Shown here: piece after piece, positions 9,294 to 17,057 of the stretch
How the letters are laid out: every line of letters starts with the position of its first letter
Position numbering within the stretch: position 1 is the first letter of the stretch
Assembly: GCF_030409835.1 (NCBI RefSeq)
Contig: NZ_JAUFQO010000004.1
Span: 682,001-746,000, forward strand
Reading direction: 5' to 3'
From: Lutimonas halocynthiae
GTDB taxonomy: Bacteria > Bacteroidota > Bacteroidia > Flavobacteriales > Flavobacteriaceae
Length of the DNA: 64,000 nt
Position numbers and translations under genes: made by a program
The notes under the pieces: model-generated
Told to the model about the DNA's origin: nothing
Databases searched by the model: none
What the model saw: the letters and a program-made list of their open reading frames with translations, nothing else

Positions 9294-11030
9294 ATGAGTA
9301 AAAATAACGTTTCCTTCGCTTGGGCATTTAAAGAATTCATCTGGCCTCGTAAAAAAATTGTGTTGACAGGTTTAATCCTGATTATTTTAAAAAGTTTAGC
9401 AGGCTTGGTATTACCCTATGCCACTAAGAATCTTATTGATGAGATTATTCCTTCCCAGGATATTGAAGCACTGAAAATTTTGCTCGTTATAGTTGTTATA
9501 TCAATTGTTATTCAAGCTGTTAGTTCTTTTTCCTTAACCAGATTACTCTCGGTTGAAGCCCAGCATTTAATTTCCTTATTGAGAGCAAAAGTGCAAAAGA
9601 AATTACTGACTTTACCTATTCGATTCTTTGATAACAATAAATCCGGCGCATTGGTCTCAAGAGTTATGACTGATGTTGAGGGAGTTAGAAATTTAGTTGG
9701 AACAGGATTGGTACAACTCATAGGAGGTTCGCTAACCTCCGTTATTTCATTGATTATCCTTATTAAAATCAATGCAACCATGACCCTATTTGTTCTTTTA
9801 CCGGTAGCCGTTTTTGCCTTCATTGCATTAAAAGCTTTTGGTTATATCCGACCCATTTTCAGAGCTAGAGGAAAAATCAATGCTGAAGTAACCGGTAGAT
9901 TAACGGAAACACTGAACGGAATAAGAGTCATAAAAGGCTTCAACGCAGAAGCTCAGGAATTGAAAACTTTTGAAGATGGTGTAGAAAAATTATTCCTGAA
10001 CGTAAAAAAGAGCCTTACAGCAACGGCAATGATGACAAGCTCTTCAGCCTTACTTCTTGGCCTTGCGTCTGCAGGCATAATGGGAATGGGAGGTTACTTC
10101 ATAATGAATGGAGAAATGACCTATGGAGAATTTGTTTCTTTTACGCTGTTCTTAGGTTTTATGATTGCTCCAATAGTACAGATGAGCAATATTGGTAGCC
10201 AGCTCACAGAAGCAATGGCCGGGCTTGACCGAACGCAAGAATTAATGAATATGGAAGAAGAAGACAATCCAGAACTTAGAACAATTCAAATTGATCAGGT
10301 TAAAGGTGATATCCTATTCGATAAGGTCTCCTTTGCATACGAAAAAGGGAAAGAAGTGCTTCATGATATCAGTTTTTCTGCTCCTGCAGGAAGTGTTACG
10401 GCTTTAGTAGGCTCTTCTGGCTCAGGAAAATCAACAGTGGCAGGTCTGGCGGCTACGTTTTTAAATCCCGATAAAGGAATTGTATCTTTAGATGGCATTG
10501 ATCTTTCTGATGTCAATCTAAGTAGTTATAGGTCTCATTTAGGTGTGGTTTTACAAGACGATTTCTTGTATGAAGGAACCATTAGAGAAAACATATTGTT
10601 TCCAAGACCAGATGCAACAGAGGCTGAATTGCTAGAGGCGGTAAATGGCGCTTATGTGAACGAGTTCACAGACCGATTTGAAGAAGGCCTCGAAACCGTA
10701 ATTGGAGAACGAGGTGTTAAACTTTCAGGGGGCCAAAGGCAAAGAATTTCAATTGCCAGAGCACTATTAGCGAATCCTAAAGTGATTATTCTCGATGAGG
10801 CTACGTCAAATTTAGATACTGAAAGTGAAACTTATATTCAAAAAAGTTTGCAGACATTGATGAATGATCGAACAACATTTGTCATAGCCCACAGGTTAAG
10901 TACCATTCAACAGGCTGATCAAATTCTGGTTATTGAAGAAGGAAAAATTTTCGAAAGAGGTAAACATCAAGAACTCTTAGATAAAAAAGGACGTTATTAT
11001 GATCTATATACATATCAGAGTCGAATTTAA
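9294..11030 (+). CDS. ABC transporter, fused permease and ATP-binding protein (MsbA/LmrA-type exporter)
   Basis: A 578-residue half-transporter that should work as a homodimer in the inner membrane. Six TM helices occupy about residues 20-310. The nucleotide-binding domain follows: Walker A 'GSSGSGKST' near 372, Q-loop 'VVLQDDFLYEGTIRENI', signature 'LSGGQRQRISIARAL' near 477, Walker B 'VIILDEATSNLD' near 497, and H-loop 'VIAHRLST'. It is monocistronic and ends 10 bp before a convergent gene. The substrate (lipid, peptide or drug) cannot be told from sequence. Confidence 0.9.
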   Translation: MSKNNVSFAWAFKEFIWPRKKIVLTGLILIILKSLAGLVLPYATKNLIDEIIPSQDIEALKILLVIVVISIVIQAVSSFSLTRLLSVEAQHLISLLRAKVQKKLLTLPIRFFDNNKSGALVSRVMTDVEGVRNLVGTGLVQLIGGSLTSVISLIILIKINATMTLFVLLPVAVFAFIALKAFGYIRPIFRARGKINAEVTGRLTETLNGIRVIKGFNAEAQELKTFEDGVEKLFLNVKKSLTATAMMTSSSALLLGLASAGIMGMGGYFIMNGEMTYGEFVSFTLFLGFMIAPIVQMSNIGSQLTEAMAGLDRTQELMNMEEEDNPELRTIQIDQVKGDILFDKVSFAYEKGKEVLHDISFSAPAGSVTALVGSSGSGKSTVAGLAATFLNPDKGIVSLDGIDLSDVNLSSYRSHLGVVLQDDFLYEGTIRENILFPRPDATEAELLEAVNGAYVNEFTDRFEEGLETVIGERGVKLSGGQRQRISIARALLANPKVIILDEATSNLDTESETYIQKSLQTLMNDRTTFVIAHRLSTIQQADQILVIEEGKIFERGKHQELLDKKGRYYDLYTYQSRI

Positions 11031-11040
11031 GGCCTGAGCA

Positions 11041-12189
11041 TTAATCTAAATATACTTTGGTACCGGTTTTGGCACTTTTCTTTGCTGCTTCCAGTATCTC
11101 AATAACCAACATATTGTTGTCTAAACCTGTAAGATCAAAGGGTTCTAATATTAAATCTCCTTTTATTACCGCCGCAAAAGTAGCAAAAGGATCGTTTAGG
11201 GGTACTGCTAAGTCTGGAAGGGTTAAAGCTTCTTCATCTGTTTCTTCATCCAATTGGTATGTTATATCCGAGGAATTATTGCAATAAATCTGACCTTCTG
11301 ATCCGTATATCTCAAGATCTTTTCTTGCTATTGGCCAATTCCAAGAGGCTTGGATAATACCCTGCATTTTAGGAAACTCTAATATGATTGTGGCTTCATC
11401 ATCAACGTTCGGATATTTATCAGGTTTTATCGTTTGGGTAATGGCAGTAACCGAAACTGGTTTTTCGCCATGTTTCAACCAGGTGATCAAATTAACACCA
11501 TAACAACCGAAGTCTGTAATAGCGCCTCCTCCATTTAATTTAGGATCTTTTAACCAAACTAAAAACTCGTTATTCACTCCAATTTCTTCAGGGCCTTTAT
11601 GTCCGTCATGAGCCACTATTTTTCTCAATTCTCCAATATTGCCTTCTTCTATCATTGTACGAGCTTTATGATGAGAAGCATACCAGGAAGTTTCATAATT
11701 TGTAAGTAAATGTATGTTGTGCTTAGTTGCTAAATTTTTCATATCCATAGCATGATCCAGGCTGATGGCCAAAGGTTTTTCAACCATTACATGAATTCCG
11801 AACGGTGCAAAAATTTGAACTACCTTAAGATGATCAAAAATATTTCCAAAGGCTGTGACAGCATCCGGCGTCACCTTCTCAAGCATGGCATCTATTGAAT
11901 CAAATAAAAGATCTGTTGATAAGTTATGTTGTGCAACATAACGCGCTGCCAAATCACGGTTGGGCTCAACGATGGCTACAATTTCTATATCATTGGTCTT
12001 AGGTCGTCCCAAAATCCAATGAACATGAGTATGTGTCAGACCAATAACTGCAATTTTAACAGGTGTGCTTTTAGCCTCCTGTTGAGCAAAACCAAGTGCA
12101 CAAAACATAAATAGCATGATGAATATATATTTTCTCCCTGCAATTATATATTGAGAATTAATGGTATTTACTGTCTTCGAGGTGCGCAT
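11041..12189 (-). CDS. Gfo/Idh/MocA family oxidoreductase, exported
   Basis: A 382-residue NAD(P)-dependent sugar or polyol dehydrogenase-like protein. A hydrophobic segment 'IFIMLFMFCALGFAQQ' at residues 22-37 looks like a signal peptide, so it is probably periplasmic; an ATG at 12117 would shorten the n-region. The Rossmann fold starts 'KIAVIGLTHTHVHWIL', where the usual GxGxxG is replaced by a His-rich loop. 'VMVEKPLAI' carries the conserved Lys of the EKP motif. The C-terminal alpha/beta domain includes 'GGGAITDFGCYGVNLITWL'. Substrate unknown. It converges on the ABC exporter gene. Confidence 0.82.
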   Translation of the reverse strand: MRTSKTVNTINSQYIIAGRKYIFIMLFMFCALGFAQQEAKSTPVKIAVIGLTHTHVHWILGRPKTNDIEIVAIVEPNRDLAARYVAQHNLSTDLLFDSIDAMLEKVTPDAVTAFGNIFDHLKVVQIFAPFGIHVMVEKPLAISLDHAMDMKNLATKHNIHLLTNYETSWYASHHKARTMIEEGNIGELRKIVAHDGHKGPEEIGVNNEFLVWLKDPKLNGGGAITDFGCYGVNLITWLKHGEKPVSVTAITQTIKPDKYPNVDDEATIILEFPKMQGIIQASWNWPIARKDLEIYGSEGQIYCNNSSDITYQLDEETDEEALTLPDLAVPLNDPFATFAAVIKGDLILEPFDLTGLDNNMLVIEILEAAKKSAKTGTKVYLD

Positions 12190-12346
12190 ATCTCAAAGCA
12201 ATATAAATAGAAATATTTTTTCAACATGAGAGAAACCATAAAAACAAAAAAAACTTTTCAAAACAGTTAAATCTTTAATTTTTCTTCAGAATCTAATCGT
12301 ATTTTTAAACCAGTAAAAAACAATCCCCCACAAATCTGAAGAAAGT

Positions 12347-12472
12347 ATGATACGCAAGCACATTACAACCAGCGAAATGGTTAAAAAATTATTAAACGTT
12401 ATTGAAGACCGAGTAGGAAAAAGCAAAGGAAATGACTTACTTCGACGTAGAAATCTCGAAAGAACATTATAA
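12347..12472 (+). CDS. Candidate 41-residue basic protein
   Basis: ATG at 12347 opens a 41-codon frame closed by TAA at 12470. The product is hydrophilic and basic, apparently one amphipathic helix ('SEMVKKLLNVIEDRVGK') plus an Arg-rich tail ('LLRRRNLERTL'). It lies alone in a 413-bp gap and is followed 36 bp later by the strong hairpin at 12509, which could end it as well as the convergent fasciclin gene. No recognisable family; support is length, codon appearance and terminator placement only. Confidence 0.35.
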   Translation: MIRKHITTSEMVKKLLNVIEDRVGKSKGNDLLRRRNLERTL

Positions 12473-12508
12473 GCCTTAAAACCTTATTTTCTTATTAGAG
12501 TATAAAAC

Positions 12509-12541
12509 AAAAAAAGCTTCGGTATCCCGAAGCTTTTTTTT
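12509..12541. terminator. Bidirectional rho-independent terminator
   Basis: Stem AAAAAAAGCTTCGG / CCGAAGCTTTTTTT with loop TATC; A and T runs on both sides make it usable from either direction. It serves the fasciclin gene on the minus strand and possibly the small ORF on the plus strand. Confidence 0.85.
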
Positions 12542-12602
12542 ATAAATTAACTTGCTAATTTATGTAATCAACTTTTCTTTTTCAATAATATTTTCTGAAT
12601 TC

Positions 12603-13175
12603 TTAAGGCATTACTACACTATCAATCGCATGAATTACACCATTACTGGCCTCAACGTCTGTTAGAATAATTGTTGCCGTGTTTCCTTTGGCATCTTTTA
12701 GCATTACTTTACCATCTTTCGTGTAGGCTTTTAATTTTTCTCCATTAACAGTAGTAATAATAAATTTTCCTCCATTATCTTTTATGGCCTTCAATACATC
12801 TGAAGCAGCAAATTTACCAGCTACTACATGATAAGTAAGAATCGATGTTAAAGTTCCTTTATTTTCTTCTTTCAAAAGAGAATCGACTGTTCCTTCTGGC
12901 AACTTAGCAAACGCATCGTTAGTAGGTGCAAATACAGTGAAAGGACCTTCAGAGTTAAGTGTCTCAACCAGGCCAGCAGCTTTCACCGCCGCCACTAGGG
13001 TCGAAAAATCAGCATTCGAAGCGGCGACACCAACTATGGTTGCCTTATCTTCTGTTACTTCAGTAGTCGCCTCCTTGTTGTTATTTTTATTAGGATCATT
13101 ATTAGCTAATATAAAGGGTGCAGTCATTAGAAAGAGTGCAATTGTTAAACTGAGAATTACTTTTGTTGTTTTCAT
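12603..13175 (-). CDS. Fasciclin (FAS1) domain secreted protein
   Basis: A 190-residue protein: signal peptide 'ILSLTIALFLMTAPFILANN', an Asn/Lys/Glu-rich linker, then one FAS1 domain. Both FAS1 signature boxes are present: 'EGPFTVFAPTNDAFAKLPEG' (H1) and 'TDVEASNGVIHAIDSVVMP' (H2), joined by 'ILTYHVVAGKF'. FAS1 proteins are extracellular adhesion-type domains; in Bacteroidota the role is unknown and they are often stress-inducible. Its promoter shares a perfect 24-bp element, at the same position, with the next gene (13386), so both are likely co-regulated. Confidence 0.9.
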   Translation of the reverse strand: MKTTKVILSLTIALFLMTAPFILANNDPNKNNNKEATTEVTEDKATIVGVAASNADFSTLVAAVKAAGLVETLNSEGPFTVFAPTNDAFAKLPEGTVDSLLKEENKGTLTSILTYHVVAGKFAASDVLKAIKDNGGKFIITTVNGEKLKAYTKDGKVMLKDAKGNTATIILTDVEASNGVIHAIDSVVMP

Positions 13176-13197
13176 GGGTTCTTGTTTTAAGTTTAAT

Positions 13198-13254
13198 CAA
13201 ATATACACCCAAACTGAACAATTAATACTATTTTTTGTCTAAAGTTTTGTTAAA
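13198..13254 (-). promoter_or_regulatory. Promoter of the fasciclin gene with 24-bp shared upstream element
   Basis: On the minus strand a -7 box TATATTTG (13198-13205) fits the Bacteroidota TAnnTTTG consensus. A 24-bp block beginning TTTAACAAAACTTTAGAC (13231-13254) lies 25 nt upstream of the box. The identical block occurs at the identical distance in front of the gene at 13386. No TTG is well placed as a -33 element, so the block may replace it. Confidence 0.7.
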
Positions 13255-13312
13255 TTACTTAAACAGAAAATTTGAACATGTATTTAGCGAATAAATTGAC
13301 AAAAATAGTATC

Positions 13313-13344
13313 AAAAAAATACCCTGGAGTCGAGTTCCAGGGTA
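13313..13344 (-). terminator. Rho-independent terminator
   Basis: Nine-base stem TACCCTGGA/TCCAGGGTA with a 7-nt loop; the A-run at 13313-13319 gives a U tail on the minus strand. It lies 42 bp beyond the stop of the PepSY-like gene. Confidence 0.85.
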
Positions 13345-13385
13345 ATTTTGAATTTAAAAGCAAATGTTTTTTTTAAAATGAATTC

Positions 13386-13922
13386 TTATCCATTAACTCT
13401 AATTAATTTTTTCTCGTTTCCTTTTTGAATCGTTACTAAATAAGATTTCTTAACCTCTGATCCTTGTTTGAAGGAAACATTATATTTGTTTTGTACAATA
13501 ACCCAATCTTCATATCTTTTGAAAACAACTTGTTGGATTTGAGTAGGAAGAATAACATTTTTTAATCTCTTTTCTACTGCAATTACACGGCCTTCATTGT
13601 CATAAGTTACTTCGGCCACACCCTTATTTGATTTAAAGATAGTGGTAAAAGATTCTCTTCTTGCTTCGAATTTCGGGGATGTTTTTACATCATATTCAGA
13701 AATAATACTTGACAAAAACTTAGCCTCTTTCTGAGATGCGTTTTCATGCACATTAGTTAAATATTCTTTATTTAGTTCTATTGGGCTCGCAACTGAAACT
13801 ATCTCATTATTCTCTTTTTCTTTTTTCTTTTTAATTGGATTGTTGTTGTTTGCAAAAGTAATTACTGTAGTTAATAAAAATACTCCTAGAGTTATTTTTA
13901 AAATGTTTTTATTAGTTTTCAT
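13386..13922 (-). CDS. Secreted PepSY-like (DUF2874-type) protein
   Basis: A 178-residue protein with signal peptide 'GVFLLTTVITFANN' and a Lys-rich linker. The mature C-terminal half has the pattern of PepSY-like/BLIP-type repeats: 'VAEVTYDNEGRVIAVEKRL', 'LPTQIQQVVFKRYEDWVI', then a strand-rich end 'SYLVTIQKGNEKKLIRVNG'. Family assignment is by pattern and only moderate. It resembles the fasciclin gene in its N-terminal build (Asn-rich, Lys-rich linker) and shares its promoter element, so the two probably respond to the same signal. Confidence 0.62.
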   Translation of the reverse strand: MKTNKNILKITLGVFLLTTVITFANNNNPIKKKKEKENNEIVSVASPIELNKEYLTNVHENASQKEAKFLSSIISEYDVKTSPKFEARRESFTTIFKSNKGVAEVTYDNEGRVIAVEKRLKNVILPTQIQQVVFKRYEDWVIVQNKYNVSFKQGSEVKKSYLVTIQKGNEKKLIRVNG

Positions 13923-13945
13923 GTGTTGTATATTTTAATTTTATT

Positions 13946-14002
13946 CAAACATACAAACACTTCACAGTTATTTTAGCATTTTTTGTCTAAAGTTTTGTTA
14001 AA
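13946..14002 (-). promoter_or_regulatory. Promoter of the PepSY-like gene with the same 24-bp element
   Basis: Minus-strand -7 box TATGTTTG at 13946-13953. The 24-bp block at 13979-14002 is identical to that at 13231-13254 and again 25 nt upstream of the box, 56 bp before the start codon (55 in the other gene). Outside the block, the spacer sequences between block and box are unrelated. Confidence 0.7.
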
Positions 14003-14260
14003 AAAGTTAAACAATAAAATTTCGTCTAACTATTCGGTCTCATCTGACATAATACTTGAACAAAAGATAAGACTTCAAATTCTCTTGCAGATTATTAAAT
14101 CAATAGATATGCTTTTTGAGTAAATAACCAAGTTACTAAGTCATTTAAATGATGATCATTATTAGGTTCTCATTATAAAGTTCATAAAAGAAAAGTTATA
14201 CCTATTATATATAGCATTTCATTTTTACTACTAATATGATGTTAGTATTGAGGTATCCTG

Positions 14261-14276
14261 TTATTGTTAACAATAA
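14261..14276. promoter_or_regulatory. 16-bp perfect palindrome, possible operator
   Basis: TTATTGTTAACAATAA lies 94 bp upstream of the small gene at 14371, in an otherwise empty 448-bp gap (13923-14370). The rest of that gap holds the promoter described above and no convincing ORF. It could be the operator of the small gene; AT-rich palindromes also arise by chance. Confidence 0.35.
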
Positions 14277-14370
14277 TTTAACTATAATCTTTGTATTTGG
14301 ACATTCAATGTCGTAATCACACACTTAAAGTACTTGTACATTCGTACTATAATTATAAACCAAGAACAAA

Positions 14371-14586
14371 ATGAAAAATTCAGTTTTACAAGCAGTACTT
14401 GCTATAGGAATATTAAAATTTACAGATATTAATGAAGGCTTTCTTTGTAAAGTAGAAGCCAAAAAAATTAAGACAGACGTTGAGACTGCTATCGCAAATT
14501 TCAAGAAAGGCGTCATTAATCAAATAGAATTCCAAAAAATACTTTTTAGGAATCAACAAATATTAGACGATGTACTGGTTCAATAA
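14371..14586 (+). CDS. Small hypothetical protein, 71 residues
   Basis: A 71-residue protein without a recognised family. The first 17 residues are mildly hydrophobic ('SVLQAVLAIGILKF') but without a proper signal sequence; the rest is predicted helical ('KTDVETAIANFKKGVINQIEFQKILFRN', given here by its features: alternating charged and aliphatic residues). A clean terminator starts 71 bp after its stop, which supports a real transcript. Overlapping minus-strand ORF 14325-14516 is judged a shadow. Function unknown. Confidence 0.55.
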   Translation: MKNSVLQAVLAIGILKFTDINEGFLCKVEAKKIKTDVETAIANFKKGVINQIEFQKILFRNQQILDDVLVQ

Positions 14587-14657
14587 ACCGGCACAATACA
14601 ACAATTTTAAAAATATAATTTTTTCATAATTATAATTAGGTTTCAGATTAGGTTAGT

Positions 14658-14685
14658 AACCGGCATTGATTTGCCGGTTTTTTTT
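14658..14685 (+). terminator. Rho-independent terminator
   Basis: Eight-base stem AACCGGCA/TGCCGGTT, loop TTGATT, followed by a T-run. It ends the small gene at 14371. Confidence 0.88.
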
Positions 14686-14763
14686 ATTTAATCCAAGCCT
14701 TAGTAAGTCAAGCATTGCTTACACGCTTCAAAATAAAACTACATGCGTTACAAAATAATAGGC

Positions 14764-14848
14764 ATAAAAAAACCAGCTTCATGGATTGCTGGCTCATCTT
14801 AAACCTATGTATTGACATCATGCATACATGGTTTCTTCCGCAAATTTA
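14764..14848 (-). ncRNA. Candidate small RNA between a TAnnTTTG box and a terminator
   Basis: On the minus strand a box TAAATTTG (14841-14848) is followed about 50 nt later by a hairpin CCAGC...GCTGG (14773-14792) with a run of seven U after it. No minus-strand gene exists to the right for this terminator to serve before the divergent gene at 15104. A transcript of about 70 nt is predicted. A 37-codon ORF also fits this strand but runs through the hairpin. No -33 TTG is visible, so support is moderate to weak. Confidence 0.3.
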
Positions 14849-15012
14849 CACCTTTTAAGCTTTACCACCTCTTTTTTGACATTTAAAAATGTTTAAAAAA
14901 AGAAGATTTTAATGTTAAGACCTTTTCTTAAAACTCATTACACTGAGGCATTAATAGTCTTCTATTAAACATTATAAAATCTTATCACTTCTTTACTGAA
15001 AAAAGCTCTTTT

Positions 15013-15078
15013 TTGACCAATATCATCATTACGATTGATCTATATCAAGCGATAGATAAATTCTTGTGTTTAAATTAG
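15013..15078 (+). promoter_or_regulatory. Promoter with two FNR/CRP-type dyads 22 bp apart
   Basis: Site 1 TTGACcaatATCAT (15013-15026) and site 2 TTGATctatATCAA (15035-15048, a perfect FNR-type dyad) start exactly 22 bp apart. A -7-like box TAAATTAG (15071-15078) begins after 22 nt. The proximal dyad would centre close to -41.5, the class II activator position. The same geometry recurs at 16482 and 34770. Confidence 0.72.
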
Positions 15079-15103
15079 AAGAAATCTTTCATAACTACAG
15101 ATC

Positions 15104-15454
15104 ATGGGACTCATCACAAAATATTCCGCTACACTTTATACTGCAGGATCAGAGAGTAATTTACAATGTAAAGCTATTATAAATTGCTATAATGATACAC
15201 AAATAACCCCTGTAATGACAGCTTCCTTCTATCACGAAGGTTACTTTATTCCTCCTAATTCAAAACATATTGACAAGGTTAATCTTCGTTATTCCATAAG
15301 TGAATACGATCATTTTCTAGACCTCTTGCGCAATGAAAAACCTGTTTTTTATTGTTATAATGAACATTCAAACGTAGGTTATATAAGAACAGGACAAGAG
15401 CCAGTAAAAGAGGAAATAAAGGAAAAAAGTGATATGGCGCAATTTGTAGGGTGA
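15104..15454 (+). CDS. Conserved small protein, member A of a two-gene family (see 34853)
   Basis: A 116-residue soluble protein without signal peptide. It is paralogous to the protein at 34853: both start with a strand-rich segment ('YSATLYTAGSES' versus 'YRIFLDSGSQ'), and both have 'LRYSISEYDHFLDLLRNEKP'-type and 'GYIRTGQEPV'-type blocks near the C-terminus. The block 'LRNEKPxF' is exact in both. I do not recognise a named family. Both genes carry the same tandem FNR/CRP-type promoter, so expression is probably tied to oxygen or a cyclic nucleotide signal. Function unknown. Confidence 0.7.
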   Translation: MGLITKYSATLYTAGSESNLQCKAIINCYNDTQITPVMTASFYHEGYFIPPNSKHIDKVNLRYSISEYDHFLDLLRNEKPVFYCYNEHSNVGYIRTGQEPVKEEIKEKSDMAQFVG

Positions 15455-15582
15455 TAATCATTTTTACATTCACTCCTTGAATAATTAACATTAAGATAAT
15501 GATTAATTCATCTTAAGATATTACGCTGGTTCTATATTTACTACCCCCGTTTACTGAAACGTGACTTAACCTAAAGTCATAT

Positions 15583-15609
15583 AACCAGCATCTTTAGGTG
15601 CTGGTTTCT
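15583..15609 (+). terminator. Probable terminator hairpin
   Basis: Perfect 8-bp stem AACCAGCA/TGCTGGTT with an 8-nt loop, but only a short interrupted T tail (TCTT). It is 128 bp past the stop of the gene at 15104. The 272-bp gap 15455-15726 holds nothing else recognisable. Confidence 0.6.
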
Positions 15610-15726
15610 TATTACTTCTCCAAATTCTTTATCAAGGAATATCTAGAATTCCAATTATGCTTCTCAATCCTTAAAATCATATTAAATTTTCATCTAAATT
15701 TGAATCTATTATAAAAAATTTGGTCC

Positions 15727-16479
15727 ATGAAAAAATTAGCACTAATTACAGGAGCTACATCCGGTATTGGAGAGGCAACGGCAAAGCTTTTTGCCAAAAA
15801 CAATATCAATTTGATTCTTTGCGGTAGACGCAAGGACAGATTAAATGAATTAGAAGCGCAATTAAACAAACTAGTATCTGTTAAAACTTTAAGCTTTGAT
15901 GTGGGCAACAAAAAGGAAGTGAAGGAGAACTTGAACAGCTTAGAAGATACATGGAGAAATATTGACATCCTGGTAAATAATGCAGGAGGTGCCCATGGGC
16001 TCGATCTTTTTGTTGATAGTGATGTAAATGACTGGGAACAAATGATCGACTATAATGTAAAAGGCTTATTGTATGTTTCAAAAGAAATTGTGCCTTGGAT
16101 GATCAATCGCAAAAAAGGTCAGATCATCAATATAAGTTCAATCGCGGGGAAACAAACCTATGGCAAAGGAATGGTGTATTGTGCTAGTAAATCAGGCGTA
16201 GAAGCAATCAGTAAGGGAATGAGACTAGAATTGGTCCCTCATGGCATTCGCGTATGTAATATTGCTCCTGGAGCGGTTGAAACGGAATTCTCCATTGTAA
16301 GATTTAAAGGTGACGAAAATAAAGCCAAAAATATTTACAAACATTTTGAACCTTTAGTTGCTCAGGATATCGCAGATAGCATCTTCTATTGTGTAAATGT
16401 CCCTTCGCATGTTCAAATCGCCGATATGACAATTTTTCCTGCAGCACAAAGCGATGCTACAACTATTCATAAGAATTAA
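15727..16479 (+). CDS. Short-chain dehydrogenase/reductase (YdfG-like)
   Basis: A 250-residue classical SDR, cytosolic. Cofactor loop 'TGATSGIGEA' at residue 8, 'RR' after the second strand (NADP preference), 'NNAGG' near 87, catalytic Ser in 'IINISSIAGK', and 'YCASK' holding the catalytic Tyr and Lys near 152, then 'IAPGAVETEFS'. This is the subgroup related to 3-hydroxy acid (serine, allo-threonine) dehydrogenases such as YdfG. The exact substrate is not fixed by sequence. It lies between two FNR/CRP-type promoters but has no such site itself. Confidence 0.88.
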   Translation: MKKLALITGATSGIGEATAKLFAKNNINLILCGRRKDRLNELEAQLNKLVSVKTLSFDVGNKKEVKENLNSLEDTWRNIDILVNNAGGAHGLDLFVDSDVNDWEQMIDYNVKGLLYVSKEIVPWMINRKKGQIINISSIAGKQTYGKGMVYCASKSGVEAISKGMRLELVPHGIRVCNIAPGAVETEFSIVRFKGDENKAKNIYKHFEPLVAQDIADSIFYCVNVPSHVQIADMTIFPAAQSDATTIHKN

Positions 16480-16481
16480 AA

Positions 16482-16547
16482 TTGATTCTAATCAGTCATT
16501 GCATTGATTTTCATCATTTCATCGATTTGCTTTATTCTATATCTTGT
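16482..16547 (+). promoter_or_regulatory. Universal stress protein promoter with two FNR/CRP-type dyads 22 bp apart
   Basis: TTGATtctaATCAG (16482-16495) and TTGATtttcATCAT (16504-16517), again 22 bp apart. A box TATCTTGT (16540-16547) starts after exactly 22 nt. The first dyad begins three bases past the SDR stop. Confidence 0.72.
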
Positions 16548-16599
16548 AGGAATAGATTAATATATGGGCCATTTCTGCAACCCATTAAAAACAGAAATC

Positions 16600-17031
16600 A
16601 TGAAAAATATACTCGTAGCAATAGATTTTAACAAAAATGAGAACGAATTATTAGAACATGCAAGGCGATATGCCAAAGCCTTTAATGCCAAATTATGGTT
16701 ACTTCATGTTGCGGCTCCAGAACCAGAATTTATTGGTTTTGGTGTGGGTCCTCAGTATATTCGAGATAGCAGGGCCACAGAGTTAAAAAAAGAACATCGC
16801 TTGATGAATGATTTTACAGATATTATGAAAGAGGAAGGCATAGATTGCGAAGGACTTTTAATAAACGGCGGTACAATTGAAATGATACTGGAAGAGGCTG
16901 AAAAACTAGAAATAGGCCTTATCATCACCGGACATCATACTCATAATTTCTTTTATAAAGCCTTTTTTGGCAGTGTCTCGTCTGGCGTGATTAAAAAAAC
17001 GGATATCCCGGTGTTGATTATTCCTTTGTAG
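16600..17031 (+). CDS. Universal stress protein (UspA family)
   Basis: A 143-residue single-domain USP: 'MKNILVAIDFNKNENELLEHA' at the N-terminus, 'AKLWLLHVAAPEPEF', and 'LIITGHHTHNFFYKAFFGSVSSGVI' split here as the nucleotide-loop region, ending 'DIPVLIIPL'. The ATP-binding G-2x-G-9x-G(S/T) motif is imperfect: the second Gly is Thr. The ATG at 16600 is chosen because the fold begins there; an upstream ATG at 16564 would add an unconserved 12-residue piece. The promoter has paired FNR/CRP-type dyads, matching the habit of USP genes of being induced by low oxygen or stress. Confidence 0.9.
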   Translation: MKNILVAIDFNKNENELLEHARRYAKAFNAKLWLLHVAAPEPEFIGFGVGPQYIRDSRATELKKEHRLMNDFTDIMKEEGIDCEGLLINGGTIEMILEEAEKLEIGLIITGHHTHNFFYKAFFGSVSSGVIKKTDIPVLIIPL

Positions 17032-17057
17032 AATAAAAAAAAATAATTGATCTAAAA

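Noticed and set aside
13231-14002. The 24-bp repeat as ends of a mobile element or duplication
   Set aside because: It is a direct repeat in front of two different genes at the same promoter position; there are no transposase, target duplication or similar flanks.
14764-14860. A 37-codon minus-strand ORF through the hairpin
   Set aside because: It runs through a terminator-like hairpin and lacks codon pattern; the small RNA reading is simpler.
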